Assembly (NCBI GenBank): GCA_035581425.1
Contig: DATJVP010000016.1
Coordinates: 1-28,502, forward strand
DNA from: DASZHJ01 sp035581425
GTDB taxonomy: Bacteria > Pseudomonadota > Alphaproteobacteria > ATCC43930 > CGMCC-115725
DNA length: 28,502 nucleotides
Direction: 5' to 3'
Every line of letters begins with the position of its first letter. The first letter of the stretch is position 1. Shown one piece after another: positions 15,645-23,372 of this stretch. A model generated the notes under the pieces. The model ran no database searches. It was not told the origin of the DNA and saw nothing but the letters and a program-made list of their open reading frames with translations. Both the position numbers and the translations under genes were made by a program.

Positions 15645-17126
15645 ATGACCACGCTCCCGGCCGCGGTAGACCTGCTGGTGGTCGGTGGCGGCATCAACGG
15701 CGCGGGGATTGCGCGCGACGCTGCGGGGCGCGGCCTCTCGGTGCTCCTGGTCGAGGAGGGCGATCTCGCGGGCGCCACGTCTTCCGCCTCGAGCAAGCTC
15801 ATCCACGGCGGCCTGCGCTATCTCGAGCTCGGCGAGTTCCGCCTCGTGCGCGAGGCGCTGGCGGAGCGCGAGGTGACGATGGCGATGGCGCCGCATCTCG
15901 TGCACCCGCTCCTCTTCGTCCTGCCGCACGACCGGAGCCTTCGTCCCAAATGGATGCTGCGGCTCGGGCTCTTCCTCTACGACCATCTCGGCGGCCGGAA
16001 GCGCCTGCCGCCCAGCCGTCGCATCGATCCGCGTGCCGACCCCATGGGTGCCCCGCTGCGTAGGGACGTGGCCGCGGCCTTCGTCTATTCCGATTGCCAG
16101 GCCGACGATGCGCGGCTGGTGATCGCCAATGCCCGCGACGCCCGGCGGCGCGGCGCCGCGATCCTGACGCGGACTGAACTCGTCTCGGCCGTGCGCGCGG
16201 GCGGCGCATGGCGGGCGGAGATCCGCTTGAGGGACGGAGCGGTTGCCGCCCTCGAGGCACGCGCGCTCGTCAATGCCGGCGGGCCCTGGGCGATGGCCGT
16301 GGCGCAGCGCGCCGGCGGACTGCACGGCAACGCCGCGCTCCGGCTCGTGAAGGGCAGCCACGTCGTCGTGCCTCGGCTCTATGCGGGCGAGCACGCCTAC
16401 ATTCTCCAGAACGATGACCGCCGCATCGTCTTCGTGCTGCCTTTCGAGCGGGACTTCACCCTGATCGGCACGACCGAGGAGCCCTTCACCGGCGATCCCC
16501 GACGCGTTTGCTGCAGCGACGAGGAGGCGGACTATCTGTGCCGTGCCGTGAGCCGCTGGCTAGCGGCGCCACTGTCGCCTGCGGCGATTCTCTGGCGCTA
16601 CGCGGGCGTGCGTCCGCTTTACGAGGACCACGCCAAGAACGCCTCGGCGGTGACGCGCGACTATGTCCTGCTGCTCGAGGGCGAGACGGGCAAGGCGCCG
16701 CTGCTCTCGGTGCTCGGGGGCAAGATCACGACCTTCCGCCGCCTGGCGGAGCACGCGCTGGAGCGACTGACGCCTTTCTTTCCGTCACTTTCGCCGGCTT
16801 GGACGCGCGGCTCGATCTTGCCCGGCGGCGAGCCCGCGGGAATAGACACGCTCCGCGGCGCTCATTCCTGGCTCGATCCCGTACTCTGCGATCGGCTATT
16901 GCGGCGCTATGGCAGCGAGGCCTCCGCTGTCCTTGGTGACGCCAAGGGTCCGGCCGATCTCGGCGAGGATTTCGGCGCGGGCCTCAGCGCGCGCGAGGTC
17001 GAGTGGATGCGACGCGAGGAATGGGCGGAGACCGTGGAGGACGTGCTGTGGCGGCGAAGCAAGCTCGGGCTCCGGCTCGACCGGACGCAGCAGGATCGGC
17101 TCGCGGCTCATCTCGCTCGCAGGTGA
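15645..17126 (+). CDS. glpD: Aerobic glycerol-3-phosphate dehydrogenase (FAD)
   Basis: The 493-residue flavoprotein oxidises sn-glycerol-3-phosphate to dihydroxyacetone phosphate and passes electrons to quinone at the inner membrane. The FAD motif VGGGINGAGIARDAAGRG lies at 13-30, followed by the family signature SSKLIHGGLRYLELGEF near 50-66. The substrate-pocket region GTTEEPFTGDPR and the late RYAGVRPLYED, GGKITTFRRLAEH and RRSKLGLRL motifs are all present. Length matches GlpD (about 500). The start is ATG 15645, beginning the conserved strand within 10 codons. No glpK, glpF or glpR lies in the window, so this is not a glycerol operon; phospholipid-derived glycerol-3-phosphate is a plausible source. 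Confidence 0.95.
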   Translation: MTTLPAAVDLLVVGGGINGAGIARDAAGRGLSVLLVEEGDLAGATSSASSKLIHGGLRYLELGEFRLVREALAEREVTMAMAPHLVHPLLFVLPHDRSLRPKWMLRLGLFLYDHLGGRKRLPPSRRIDPRADPMGAPLRRDVAAAFVYSDCQADDARLVIANARDARRRGAAILTRTELVSAVRAGGAWRAEIRLRDGAVAALEARALVNAGGPWAMAVAQRAGGLHGNAALRLVKGSHVVVPRLYAGEHAYILQNDDRRIVFVLPFERDFTLIGTTEEPFTGDPRRVCCSDEEADYLCRAVSRWLAAPLSPAAILWRYAGVRPLYEDHAKNASAVTRDYVLLLEGETGKAPLLSVLGGKITTFRRLAEHALERLTPFFPSLSPAWTRGSILPGGEPAGIDTLRGAHSWLDPVLCDRLLRRYGSEASAVLGDAKGPADLGEDFGAGLSAREVEWMRREEWAETVEDVLWRRSKLGLRLDRTQQDRLAAHLARR

Positions 17127-17144
17127 GGATTCACAATTTGCGGA

Positions 17145-17194
17145 TTGCGCGCCACCCCCGAGTTGCGCCTAATTGCGCAGGGGCAAGAGCGCAA
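17145..17194. promoter_or_regulatory. Cluster of TTGCGC motifs with a TGCGC-N6-GCGCA palindrome
   Basis: TTGCGC occurs at 17145-17150, 17163-17168 and 17173-17178, and its inverse GCGCAA at 17189-17194. The middle pair lies exactly 10 bases apart, one helical turn. Positions 17164-17179 form the perfect palindrome TGCGC-CTAATT-GCGCA, 29 bases before the FMN reductase start. This is a candidate operator for that gene. The pattern is seen directly; any binding protein is unknown, and GC-rich sequence makes chance matches possible. Confidence 0.3.
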
Positions 17195-17208
17195 GGAGGG
17201 AAAATAGG

Positions 17209-17787
17209 ATGAGCGGTGGTCACGATGCACTCAAAGTGTTGGGGTTCTCGGGGAGCCTGCGCAAGGGGTCCTTCAACACGATGGCACTCCACGCGGCACA
17301 AGGTCTCGCGCCCGCGGGCATGACGATCGAGACCGCCGAGATCGGCAATCTCCCGCTCTATAACGACGACATCCGCGCCGCGGGGTATCCGCCGGTGGTG
17401 CAGGCCTTCCGCGACAAGATCGCCGCCGCGGACGCGCTTCTCTTCGTGACCCCGGAATACAACTACTCGGTCCCGGGCGTGCTCAAGAACGCGATCGACT
17501 GGGGCTCGCGCCCGCCGAGCCAGCCCTTCGACGGCAAGCCGGTCGCGATCATGGGCGCGAGCGGCGGCGTCCTCGGCACGGCGCGCGCGCAATATCATCT
17601 GCGGCAGATGTGCGTCTTCCTCAACATGCTTCCCGTGAACAAGCCGGAAGTGATGATCGCCCAGGCGCAGACCCGCTTCGATGCCGCAGGCAATCTGACC
17701 GACGAGGCGACGCGCGGCCTCGTGAGGCAACTCCTGGAATCGCTCAGGGATTGGACGCACCTCCTGAAGCGCGGGCGCGCGAAGTAG
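17209..17787 (+). CDS. NADPH-dependent FMN reductase (flavodoxin fold)
   Basis: The 192-residue protein belongs to the NADPH-dependent FMN reductase / chromate-quinone reductase family. The phosphate-binding loop of FMN is GSLRKGSFN at 15-23. The isoalloxazine-contacting signature TPEYNYSVPGVLKNAIDWGSR spans about 81-101, and the dimer-forming GASGGVLGTARAQYHLRQ follows. ATG 17209 has a strong AAGGAGGG 8 bases upstream. Members reduce quinones, azo dyes or metals with NAD(P)H and protect against oxidative stress; the true substrate is unknown. It follows glpD by 82 bases that include a repeated-motif cluster, so it probably has its own promoter. It converges on the alcohol dehydrogenase gene, 6 bases away. 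Confidence 0.93.
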   Translation: MSGGHDALKVLGFSGSLRKGSFNTMALHAAQGLAPAGMTIETAEIGNLPLYNDDIRAAGYPPVVQAFRDKIAAADALLFVTPEYNYSVPGVLKNAIDWGSRPPSQPFDGKPVAIMGASGGVLGTARAQYHLRQMCVFLNMLPVNKPEVMIAQAQTRFDAAGNLTDEATRGLVRQLLESLRDWTHLLKRGRAK

Positions 17788-17793
17788 CGCCGT

Positions 17794-18777
17794 TCAGGGC
17801 ACCAGCACGGCGGCGCCTTCGATCTCGCCGCGGCGCAGGCGCTCGATCGCGTCGTTCGCCTCGGAAAGCGCGAAGCGCTCGACCTGGGTCCGGATGGGGA
17901 TCTTCGCGGCGAGTGCCAGCAGCGAGTCGCCGTCGGCGCGGGTGAGATTGGCGACCGAGCGCAGCACGCGCTCCCCCCAGATCAGGCGATAGGCGAAGGC
18001 CGGGATTTCGCTCATATGGATGCCGCCGCAGACGACGCTGCCGCCCTTGGCAGTCGCCGCGAGCGCCGCCGGAACGAGCGCTCCCACGGGCGCGAAGATC
18101 AATGCCGCATCGAGCGGCTCCGGCGGCAGTTCGTCGGAGCCACCGGCCCATCGGGCGCCGATGCGGCGAGCGAAGTCTTGCCCAGCGCGATCGCCGGGAC
18201 GCGTGAAGGCGTAGAGCCGCCGGCCCTCGTGCAGGATCACTTGCGCGACGATGTGCGCGGCAGCGCCGAAGCCGTAGATGCCGACGCTCTCGGCTGCGCC
18301 CGCGAGGCGGAGCGTGCGGAAGCCGATAAGGCCTGCGCAGAGTAGCGGCGCCGCCTCCGCGTCCGCGAAACCCTCGGGAATGCGAAAGCAATAGCGCGCG
18401 TCGGCCACGGCATAGTCGGCATAGCCGCCGTCGATTTGGTAGCCGGTGAAGCGTGCGGTGTCGCAGAGATTCTCGCGGTGCCCACGGCAGGGCCCGCAGG
18501 TGCCGCAGGTCCAACCGAGCCACGGTATTCCCACGCGCTCGCCGACAGCGAGATCGCGCACCTCGGCGCCGCGCTCGACGATGCGACCGACGATCTCGTG
18601 CCCCGGCACGAGCGGCAGGCGCGGCGCCGGAAGATCGCCATCGAGAATGTGCAAATCGGTTCGGCAGACGCCGCAGGCGCCGACCTCGACGAGAACGTCG
18701 CGTGGGCCAGGCGAGGGTCGCGGGAACTCGCGAAGCTCCAGGCTCCTGCCGGGCGCGGTCATCGCCATCGCGCGCAT
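17794..18777 (-). CDS. Zinc-dependent alcohol dehydrogenase family protein
   Basis: The 327-residue medium-chain dehydrogenase/reductase oxidises an alcohol or reduces an aldehyde with NAD(P). Catalytic-zinc ligands are visible as Cys38 in CGVCRTDLH, the His60-Glu61 pair in VPGHEIVG, and a later Cys in APLLCAG. The structural zinc is bound by Cys91, Cys94, Cys97 and Cys105 (CGTCGPCRGHRENLC). The cofactor domain has IYGFGAAAH, where the third Gly of the usual G-x-G-x-x-G is Ala. ATG 18777 is preceded by AGGAGG. The closest type by motif order is the AdhA/AdhP-like group with the WLGWTCGTC segment. A 470-base gap separates it from the next gene. Confidence 0.93.
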   Translation of the reverse strand: MRAMAMTAPGRSLELREFPRPSPGPRDVLVEVGACGVCRTDLHILDGDLPAPRLPLVPGHEIVGRIVERGAEVRDLAVGERVGIPWLGWTCGTCGPCRGHRENLCDTARFTGYQIDGGYADYAVADARYCFRIPEGFADAEAAPLLCAGLIGFRTLRLAGAAESVGIYGFGAAAHIVAQVILHEGRRLYAFTRPGDRAGQDFARRIGARWAGGSDELPPEPLDAALIFAPVGALVPAALAATAKGGSVVCGGIHMSEIPAFAYRLIWGERVLRSVANLTRADGDSLLALAAKIPIRTQVERFALSEANDAIERLRRGEIEGAAVLVP

Positions 18778-19247
18778 GCCGTCGCCTCCTGCTTTGGCTT
18801 CGCCTTGGAGTGCGCCTTGAGCGCCATGCGGTCAAGGCCCGCGTCCCCCGCTACAAGCGGGGGAGTAATCGCTATGGAGGAGCATCTCCTAGCTGCTACG
18901 CCGATGACTTGCAGGCACTACCGGATTCTACTGAGAGGCTTAGTTAAGACGGGTTCCAGACTAAAATCTTCCGCCGGATTGTCCGAGAGTTAGCAAGTCA
19001 CAGTCCCACCATATAGCGAGTATTCACACTCTTTTTGGGTGTAGCTAGACCAGAAATATTTGGCTGCAACTGATTGTTATTCGTGCACCCGCCGCTAGAA
19101 TGACAGGCCTTGTAACAGTCAGAGATCCTTACCTTTCGATCAACTCTGCCCAAAAGCCATCGTGAACGCCGGACGGCCCGGAACTCCATCCCATGACTTG
19201 AACCAACGGCGGCGGGCAATCAGCCGCCCCACCAGGTGCGAACCCCG
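18778..19247. other. Intergenic stretch with a low-GC island, no recognised gene
   Basis: The 470 bases between the alcohol dehydrogenase and the XRE regulator hold no gene I can support. By hand count, 83 of the 180 bases at 18961-19140 are G or C (46 percent), falling to 22 of 60 at 19021-19080, while the surrounding coding sequence is clearly GC-rich throughout. Short frames of 39 codons (18874-18993, +) and 73 codons (18998-19219, -) show no recognisable family, signal sequence or convincing ribosome binding site. I looked for tRNA cloverleafs and terminal inverted repeats and saw none. The first part carries a 21-base palindrome. Possible origins are a decayed insertion, a regulatory region or a small RNA locus; none is shown by the sequence. 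Confidence 0.6.
18844..18864. repeat. Perfect 9-base inverted repeat (hairpin)
   Basis: TCCCCCGCT at 18844-18852 pairs perfectly with AGCGGGGGA at 18856-18864 around a 3-base loop (ACA). No T-run follows on either strand, so it is unlikely to be an intrinsic terminator. It lies 67 bases upstream of the alcohol dehydrogenase start and marks the border where the base composition begins to drop. It could be an operator, a REP-like unit or an RNA hairpin. Confidence 0.55.
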
Positions 19248-19670
19248 ATGATCCCACGCAAGGAACACGCTCCCCATCCCATCGATGTCTATGTCGGCGG
19301 CCGGATGCGGCTGCGGCGTATCCAGCTCGGGCTGAGCCAGGGCGCACTCGCGAGCAAGATCGGCGTTTCTTTCCAGGCGGTGCAGAAATACGAGTCCGGC
19401 GATATCCGCATTTCCGCGAGCCGGCTCTATGACGTGGCGCAGGTGCTGGAGGTTTCTCCGGCATTTTTCTTCGAGGGCTATCCCGACGGTCTCGTCGCCA
19501 AGAACATCGCCTCCGAGGTCTCGCCCACCAACGAGACATTCGACCGGCGCGAGGTCATGTCGCTGATCCGCGGCTATTACGGCATCCGCGATCCCCAGCT
19601 TCAGGCTGACATCCTCCGCCTTATCTCGAAGCTCGGCCATCGCGGCGATGAGGACGCGCCGGCGCACTAG
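19248..19670 (+). CDS. XRE-family helix-turn-helix regulator
   Basis: The protein has 140 residues from ATG 19248; GTG 19236 in frame is an alternative and neither has a strong ribosome binding site. Residues 12-73 form the Xre/Cro DNA-binding domain: PIDVYVGGRMRLRRIQLGLS, then QGALASKIGVSFQAVQKYESG, then ISASRLYDVAQVLEVSPAFFF. This phrase order is typical of small alphaproteobacterial XRE regulators about 130-150 residues long. The C-terminal half (about 80-135) is helical, probably for dimer formation. Targets are unknown. It stands alone between the low-GC stretch and a converging propeller gene 34 bases away. Confidence 0.9.
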   Translation: MIPRKEHAPHPIDVYVGGRMRLRRIQLGLSQGALASKIGVSFQAVQKYESGDIRISASRLYDVAQVLEVSPAFFFEGYPDGLVAKNIASEVSPTNETFDRREVMSLIRGYYGIRDPQLQADILRLISKLGHRGDEDAPAH

Positions 19671-19704
19671 CGGCGTCTCCTCCGCCCATCCGGCGGCAGC
19701 GGCC

Positions 19705-20898
19705 CTAGGGCGTGCTGCTGCGCAGCGAGGCAGGGTGACCGGGAAGCTTCAGGGTGCCCGCGCGCACGAGCTTCGTCCCCTGGACCTTGAAGATCGCTAG
19801 CTCGTTGTCGAAGTAATTCTCGGCGTAAAGGTATTTGCCGTCCGGGCTGAAGGCCACTCCTTCGGTGAACTGCCCGGTCTCGATCTCGCCTACCTTGTGA
19901 GCTTTCTTGCCGTCGATCTTGAGGATCGTCAGGTAGGAATGCGCGTGGTGGAAAAACGCCGCCTTCGGGACGTTGCCAGTCCCGTTGAGAATCACCGAGA
20001 TGGCGATCGTGCCCATCGGACTGATCGCGAGCCCTTCCGGACCGTCGCCGACGACGACGTGGTCGATGACCCGCGGCGGCGCAAGCTCGAGGTCGATGAT
20101 CGCGGCGGTATCGACGCCACCGTCCGATGCGCCGCCGCTACCGTTGTTGTTGACGATCCCGATCCTGCCGTCCGGGCTTATCTGGACGTTGTAGGGAAAG
20201 ACGCCGACGCTCATGTCGTAGCCGTCATAGGTGACGGTCTCGCCGACGATCTTCAGCAGCGCCACCTTGTTGCTCGCGGCCTTGGCTACGAGCGCTCGCT
20301 TGCCGTCGGGCGCAATGGCGACGGCTGCAAGCTGCTCGCTCGGCGCGCCTTGGGGAGCGAGGGCGACGGTGCCGATCGCCTTCACCTCTTTGCCCTTGAT
20401 CGCCAGCACGCTTACGGTGTTGTCGGCACGATTGGCGACCAGCGCGAGATCGCCCGCGCGATTGATCGCCATGCCGGATGGCTGTTTGCCGACCTCGATG
20501 GTGCCGATTTGGACGGGGGGCGAGGCCTTCAGGTCGATGGCGTAGACCTTGTTGTCGGGCTGGTACTTCCAGCCCCCGCTACCGTCGGATACGGCCTCGA
20601 GGGAATTCGCGACCAGCGCCAGGTGCTCGTCCGGCGCTATCGCTACGTTGGTGGGCGGGCCGAGCACGGTATTCATCAGCGGCAGATTGGCGACGATCTT
20701 GGGCCGCGCGCGATCGGAAATATCGACGATCGAGACCAGATCCTTGCCCGGCGCGCGCACGACCACCTTGGCGGTGTCGTCCCAAACGGTTTTCTCGTCG
20801 ATGCCGATGACGAGGTACTGCGCTTGCGCGGCTCCGGCCGCCGTTGATAGTGCGGCGGCGAGTGCTGCGGCGCCGAGCGCTCGCGTCAAATTGCTCAT
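19705..20898 (-). CDS. Exported YncE-like seven-bladed beta-propeller protein
   Basis: The 397-residue protein starts at ATG 20898 with GAGGGAGG upstream. Residues 1-26 are a clear Sec signal peptide ending in AQA before QYLVIG. The rest repeats the propeller blade pattern of roughly 45 residues: VAIAPDEHLALVAN, MAINRAGDLALVANRADNTVSVL, VAIAPDGKRALVAKAASNKVALL, QISPDGRIGIVNN, LAISPMGTIAISV, VAFSPDGKYLYAEN. It should act in the periplasm or outside the cell. YncE-type propellers bind ligands or DNA, or form part of quinoprotein-like systems; no catalytic residues were recognised, and function is unknown. A hairpin lies in the upstream region at 20929-20957. Confidence 0.9.
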   Translation of the reverse strand: MSNLTRALGAAALAAALSTAAGAAQAQYLVIGIDEKTVWDDTAKVVVRAPGKDLVSIVDISDRARPKIVANLPLMNTVLGPPTNVAIAPDEHLALVANSLEAVSDGSGGWKYQPDNKVYAIDLKASPPVQIGTIEVGKQPSGMAINRAGDLALVANRADNTVSVLAIKGKEVKAIGTVALAPQGAPSEQLAAVAIAPDGKRALVAKAASNKVALLKIVGETVTYDGYDMSVGVFPYNVQISPDGRIGIVNNNGSGGASDGGVDTAAIIDLELAPPRVIDHVVVGDGPEGLAISPMGTIAISVILNGTGNVPKAAFFHHAHSYLTILKIDGKKAHKVGEIETGQFTEGVAFSPDGKYLYAENYFDNELAIFKVQGTKLVRAGTLKLPGHPASLRSSTP

Positions 20899-20928
20899 AG
20901 CGGGTGCCTCCCTCTGCGTTTTTTTCGA

Positions 20929-20957
20929 GCGGACATGCGCGTTCGTGCACTGTCCGC
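20929..20957. repeat. Imperfect inverted repeat upstream of the propeller gene
   Basis: GCGGACA at 20929-20935 pairs with TGTCCGC at 20951-20957. The stem continues inward by five more pairs, with one bulged C and one G-T pair, to a GTTC loop. A run of seven T at 20919-20925 lies between it and the propeller start, on the side where a minus-strand transcript would read A, so it does not look like a terminator for that gene. It may be an operator or a 5' UTR structure. Confidence 0.4.
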
Positions 20958-21062
20958 CAGCCTCCCTTGATTGGCCGCTCAGTCTGCCACGGTTGCTCGC
21001 CCATCACCAAGCAGCCCGCGCTGCTTGCCAAATCCCGCTCGGCCCTGTCAGGATCGCCGCCC

Positions 21063-21404
21063 ATGCCGCCCAAAAGGAACCCGCTCGGCCTCAACGCGCT
21101 CCAGCTCAAGACGCTCACGCTCCTGCAGGAGCTCGCGCGCTCGCCCGACCACGCGGAGCCGCAACCCGATGGCGGCATCCGCGTGAGCGGCCTGCCGCAG
21201 CCGCATGGCGATCACTTTCACCTCGGAAGTGCCGTGGTGCTCGCGCGGGATGCGACGGGGCTCGTGAATTCCGCCGCCTGGCACGCGCTCGAGCGAAAGG
21301 GGCTCATCAAGTCTGAGTTCCCGGATGCGGCGGTGCTGACACCGGCCGGTGTCGCCTACGACACCGGGCTGGCGGGTACGATCTTGCACCGCGCCACGCA
21401 TTAG
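21063..21404 (+). CDS. Small protein of unknown function
   Basis: The 113-residue protein starts at ATG 21063; upstream in-frame sequence is compositionally unlike protein. It opens with a basic stretch and a helix (LNALQLKTLTLLQELARS). A central segment follows with DGGIRVSGLPQPHGDHFHLGSAVVLARDATGL, then a helix-turn-helix-like end (SAAWHALERKGLIKSEFPDAAVLTPAGVAYD) that reads like a winged-helix wing. I recognise the pattern as a conserved alphaproteobacterial hypothetical but cannot name the family. The His-rich PHGDHFH segment at 48-53 could bind metal, which is speculation. It lies divergent from the propeller gene and converges on the HAD gene 9 bases away. Confidence 0.75.
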   Translation: MPPKRNPLGLNALQLKTLTLLQELARSPDHAEPQPDGGIRVSGLPQPHGDHFHLGSAVVLARDATGLVNSAAWHALERKGLIKSEFPDAAVLTPAGVAYDTGLAGTILHRATH

Positions 21405-21413
21405 CGTCAGGTC

Positions 21414-22295
21414 TCACCAGACGAGGTGTGCGATCGCGTAGCTCGGGCGCTGGCCGCTCGCGGCGACGGCCGCTGCGAGCTTCGCCGGATCCGGCAGGGC
21501 GCCCGCCGCTACGCCCAGCTCCTCGCCGTGGATACCGCCGAGCACCAGTGCGCTCGCGATCCCGACAGCGTTGGCGCCCGCGATGTCGGTGCGCAGGCTG
21601 TCGCCCACCGCAAGGATGCGGTTGCGCTCCGCGATCCCGAGGAGGCCGAAGCAGGTCTCGTAGATCGAGGGATAGGGCTTGCCGTGCCAGCGCACGGCGC
21701 CGCCGATCTCCTCGTAACGCTGCGCCAACGCCCCTGCGCAGATCGCACGCCGCCCGTGATGGATCACCACGAGGTCCGGATTGGCGCAGACCATCGGGAG
21801 CCCGCGCGCCCGCGCCTGCTGCAGCAACGGCTCATATTGCTCGACCGTCGCCTCGTACTCCGAGGGTCCGGTGTTGAGGATGAAATCCGCCTCGGCCGCC
21901 TCCTCGACGCGGCGCAGCCCGATATCCGCAAGCATGTTGTCGTCGCGCCGCGGCCCGATGTGATAGCAGGCGCGGCCGAGGGCGGCGTAAAATGGGTCGT
22001 CTCGGTCACTGAGGTGCCGCCAGGTCTCCTCGCCCGAGCACATGAGGTTGTCGTAGAGCGCGCGGGGAATGCCGATCTCGGTCACCCGCGCCTCGACCAG
22101 CGCTGCGCGCCGCGGCGCGTTCGAGAGGATCGTCGTCCGCTTCCCCTCGGCCTTTAGACGCTCCAGGCAGTCGAGAACGCCCGGCAGTGGCGCCCTGCCG
22201 TCGTGGAGCACGCCCCAGAGGTCGAGGATGAAGCCGTCGTATTGGGTAGCGATCTCGCGAAGACCCGTGAGGTAGGGAATGGCGGGAGAGGTCAT
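21414..22295 (-). CDS. TIGR01459-family HAD hydrolase
   Basis: The 293-residue NagD-like HAD protein resembles the TIGR01459 family of alphaproteobacteria. Motif I is DLWGVLHDG from residue 25, so the second Asp of the usual DxDG is Trp27, as I recall for this family. Motif II is the TTILSNAPR segment near 55-63, motif III the Lys in HGKPYPSIYE near 204-213, and motif IV GDSLRTDIAGANAVGI near 232-247. A cap domain fills 85-200. Relatives may be phosphatases, but the substrate is unknown. It starts 15 bases after pyrD on the same strand, so it is probably in the same transcript. The missing second Asp suggests altered or weak phosphatase chemistry. Confidence 0.9.
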   Translation of the reverse strand: MTSPAIPYLTGLREIATQYDGFILDLWGVLHDGRAPLPGVLDCLERLKAEGKRTTILSNAPRRAALVEARVTEIGIPRALYDNLMCSGEETWRHLSDRDDPFYAALGRACYHIGPRRDDNMLADIGLRRVEEAAEADFILNTGPSEYEATVEQYEPLLQQARARGLPMVCANPDLVVIHHGRRAICAGALAQRYEEIGGAVRWHGKPYPSIYETCFGLLGIAERNRILAVGDSLRTDIAGANAVGIASALVLGGIHGEELGVAAGALPDPAKLAAAVAASGQRPSYAIAHLVW

Positions 22296-22310
22296 TTTTT
22301 CCGGGCGCTG

Positions 22311-23372
22311 CTAGCTTGGGGGAGCGGTGCCGACGGCCGCGGCGATCGAGGCGTGGCCGTCGCGCTCGAGCAGCGCGGCGAGCTCGCGCTTTACCCGCTC
22401 GATCAGACCGGGCCCCTGATAGACGAGCGCGGTATAGAGCTGCACCAAGCTCGCACCCGCGCGGATCTTGGCATAGGCATCGGCCCCGCCGGAGATGCCG
22501 CCGACGCCGACGATCGGCACGCGTCCCCCGGTGCGTCGATGCATGTCCCAGACGAGCGCGGTCGATGGTGCGAGGAGCGGCGGCCCGCTGAGTCCGCCCT
22601 GCTCGCGCGCCTGCGCGCTCCTGAGTGTCGAGGGACGCGCGATCGTCGTATTCGAGATGACGAGCCCGTCGATGCCCGTCTCGAGCACGGCCTCCGCGAT
22701 CTCCGCGCGCTCCTCCTCCGCGAGGTCGGGCGCAATTTTCAGGAGGAGCGGCGGCGGATCGGTGGGCACCGCTTTGGCGCGCGCGAATTTGAGCGCCGCG
22801 ACGAGGGTGAGGAGCGTTCGCTTGCGCTGGAGGTCGCGCAGCCCTGGCGTGTTCGGGGAGGAGACATTGACGACGAGGTAGTCCGCAAGAGGCGCCAACG
22901 CCTCTACGCCCGCGACGTAGTCAGCGGCAGCGTCCGCGCTTTCCTTGTTCTTGCCGATGTTGGCGCCGACGATTCCGCGTCCGCGCCGGCGCGCAAGCCG
23001 AGCGCGGAAGGCGTCGAGCCCTCTGTTGTTGAAGCCGAGCCGGTTGATGAGGGCGCTGTCCTCGCGCAGGCGGAAGAGCCGCGGCTTCGGGTTGCCGGGC
23101 TGCGGGCGTGGCGTCACGGTGCCGGTCTCGACGAAGCCGAAGCCGAAGCCAAGCATCGCGTCCGGCACTTCCGCATCCTTGTCGAAGCCCGCCGCGAGCC
23201 CGATCGGATTCGGGAAATCCCGGTTCCAGAGTCGGAGGCGCAGGCTCGGCGGATCGGGCGCGGGCACATGCGGGGTATTGCGAAACGTTAACGCGCGGAT
23301 CGTCGCGCGGTGCGCGGTTTCCGGCGGCAGCAGTCGAACGATCGGAAGGAGCGGATCGAAAAGCCCGCTCAC
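22311..23372 (-). CDS. pyrD: Dihydroorotate dehydrogenase (quinone), class 2
   Basis: The 353-residue FMN enzyme of pyrimidine synthesis oxidises dihydroorotate to orotate with quinone at the inner membrane. The N-terminal helix region (FDPLLPIVRLLPPETAHRATI) is the membrane/quinone segment of class 2 enzymes. Conserved parts are PNPIGLAAGFDKDAEV (54-69), GFVETGTVTPRPQPGNPKPRLFRL (79-102), NRLGFNN (110-116), NVSSPNTPGLRDLQ with the catalytic Ser (169-182), and the FMN phosphate site IVGVGGISGGADAYAKIRAGAS. The start is the GTG at 23372, which overlaps the DUF952 stop as GTGA; this fits both the N-terminus and translational coupling. Confidence 0.95.
   Translation of the reverse strand: MSGLFDPLLPIVRLLPPETAHRATIRALTFRNTPHVPAPDPPSLRLRLWNRDFPNPIGLAAGFDKDAEVPDAMLGFGFGFVETGTVTPRPQPGNPKPRLFRLREDSALINRLGFNNRGLDAFRARLARRRGRGIVGANIGKNKESADAAADYVAGVEALAPLADYLVVNVSSPNTPGLRDLQRKRTLLTLVAALKFARAKAVPTDPPPLLLKIAPDLAEEERAEIAEAVLETGIDGLVISNTTIARPSTLRSAQAREQGGLSGPPLLAPSTALVWDMHRRTGGRVPIVGVGGISGGADAYAKIRAGASLVQLYTALVYQGPGLIERVKRELAALLERDGHASIAAAVGTAPPS

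Noticed and set aside
18436..18993. Plus-strand frames of 124-185 codons opposite the alcohol dehydrogenase and into the intergenic stretch
   Set aside because: They are antisense to a gene with intact zinc motifs. The 39-codon part beyond it has no convincing start signal or family.
18920..19000. Possible tRNA: a GGGTTCCAGACT string resembles a T-arm
   Set aside because: No 7-base acceptor stem or anticodon arm could be paired around it on either strand.
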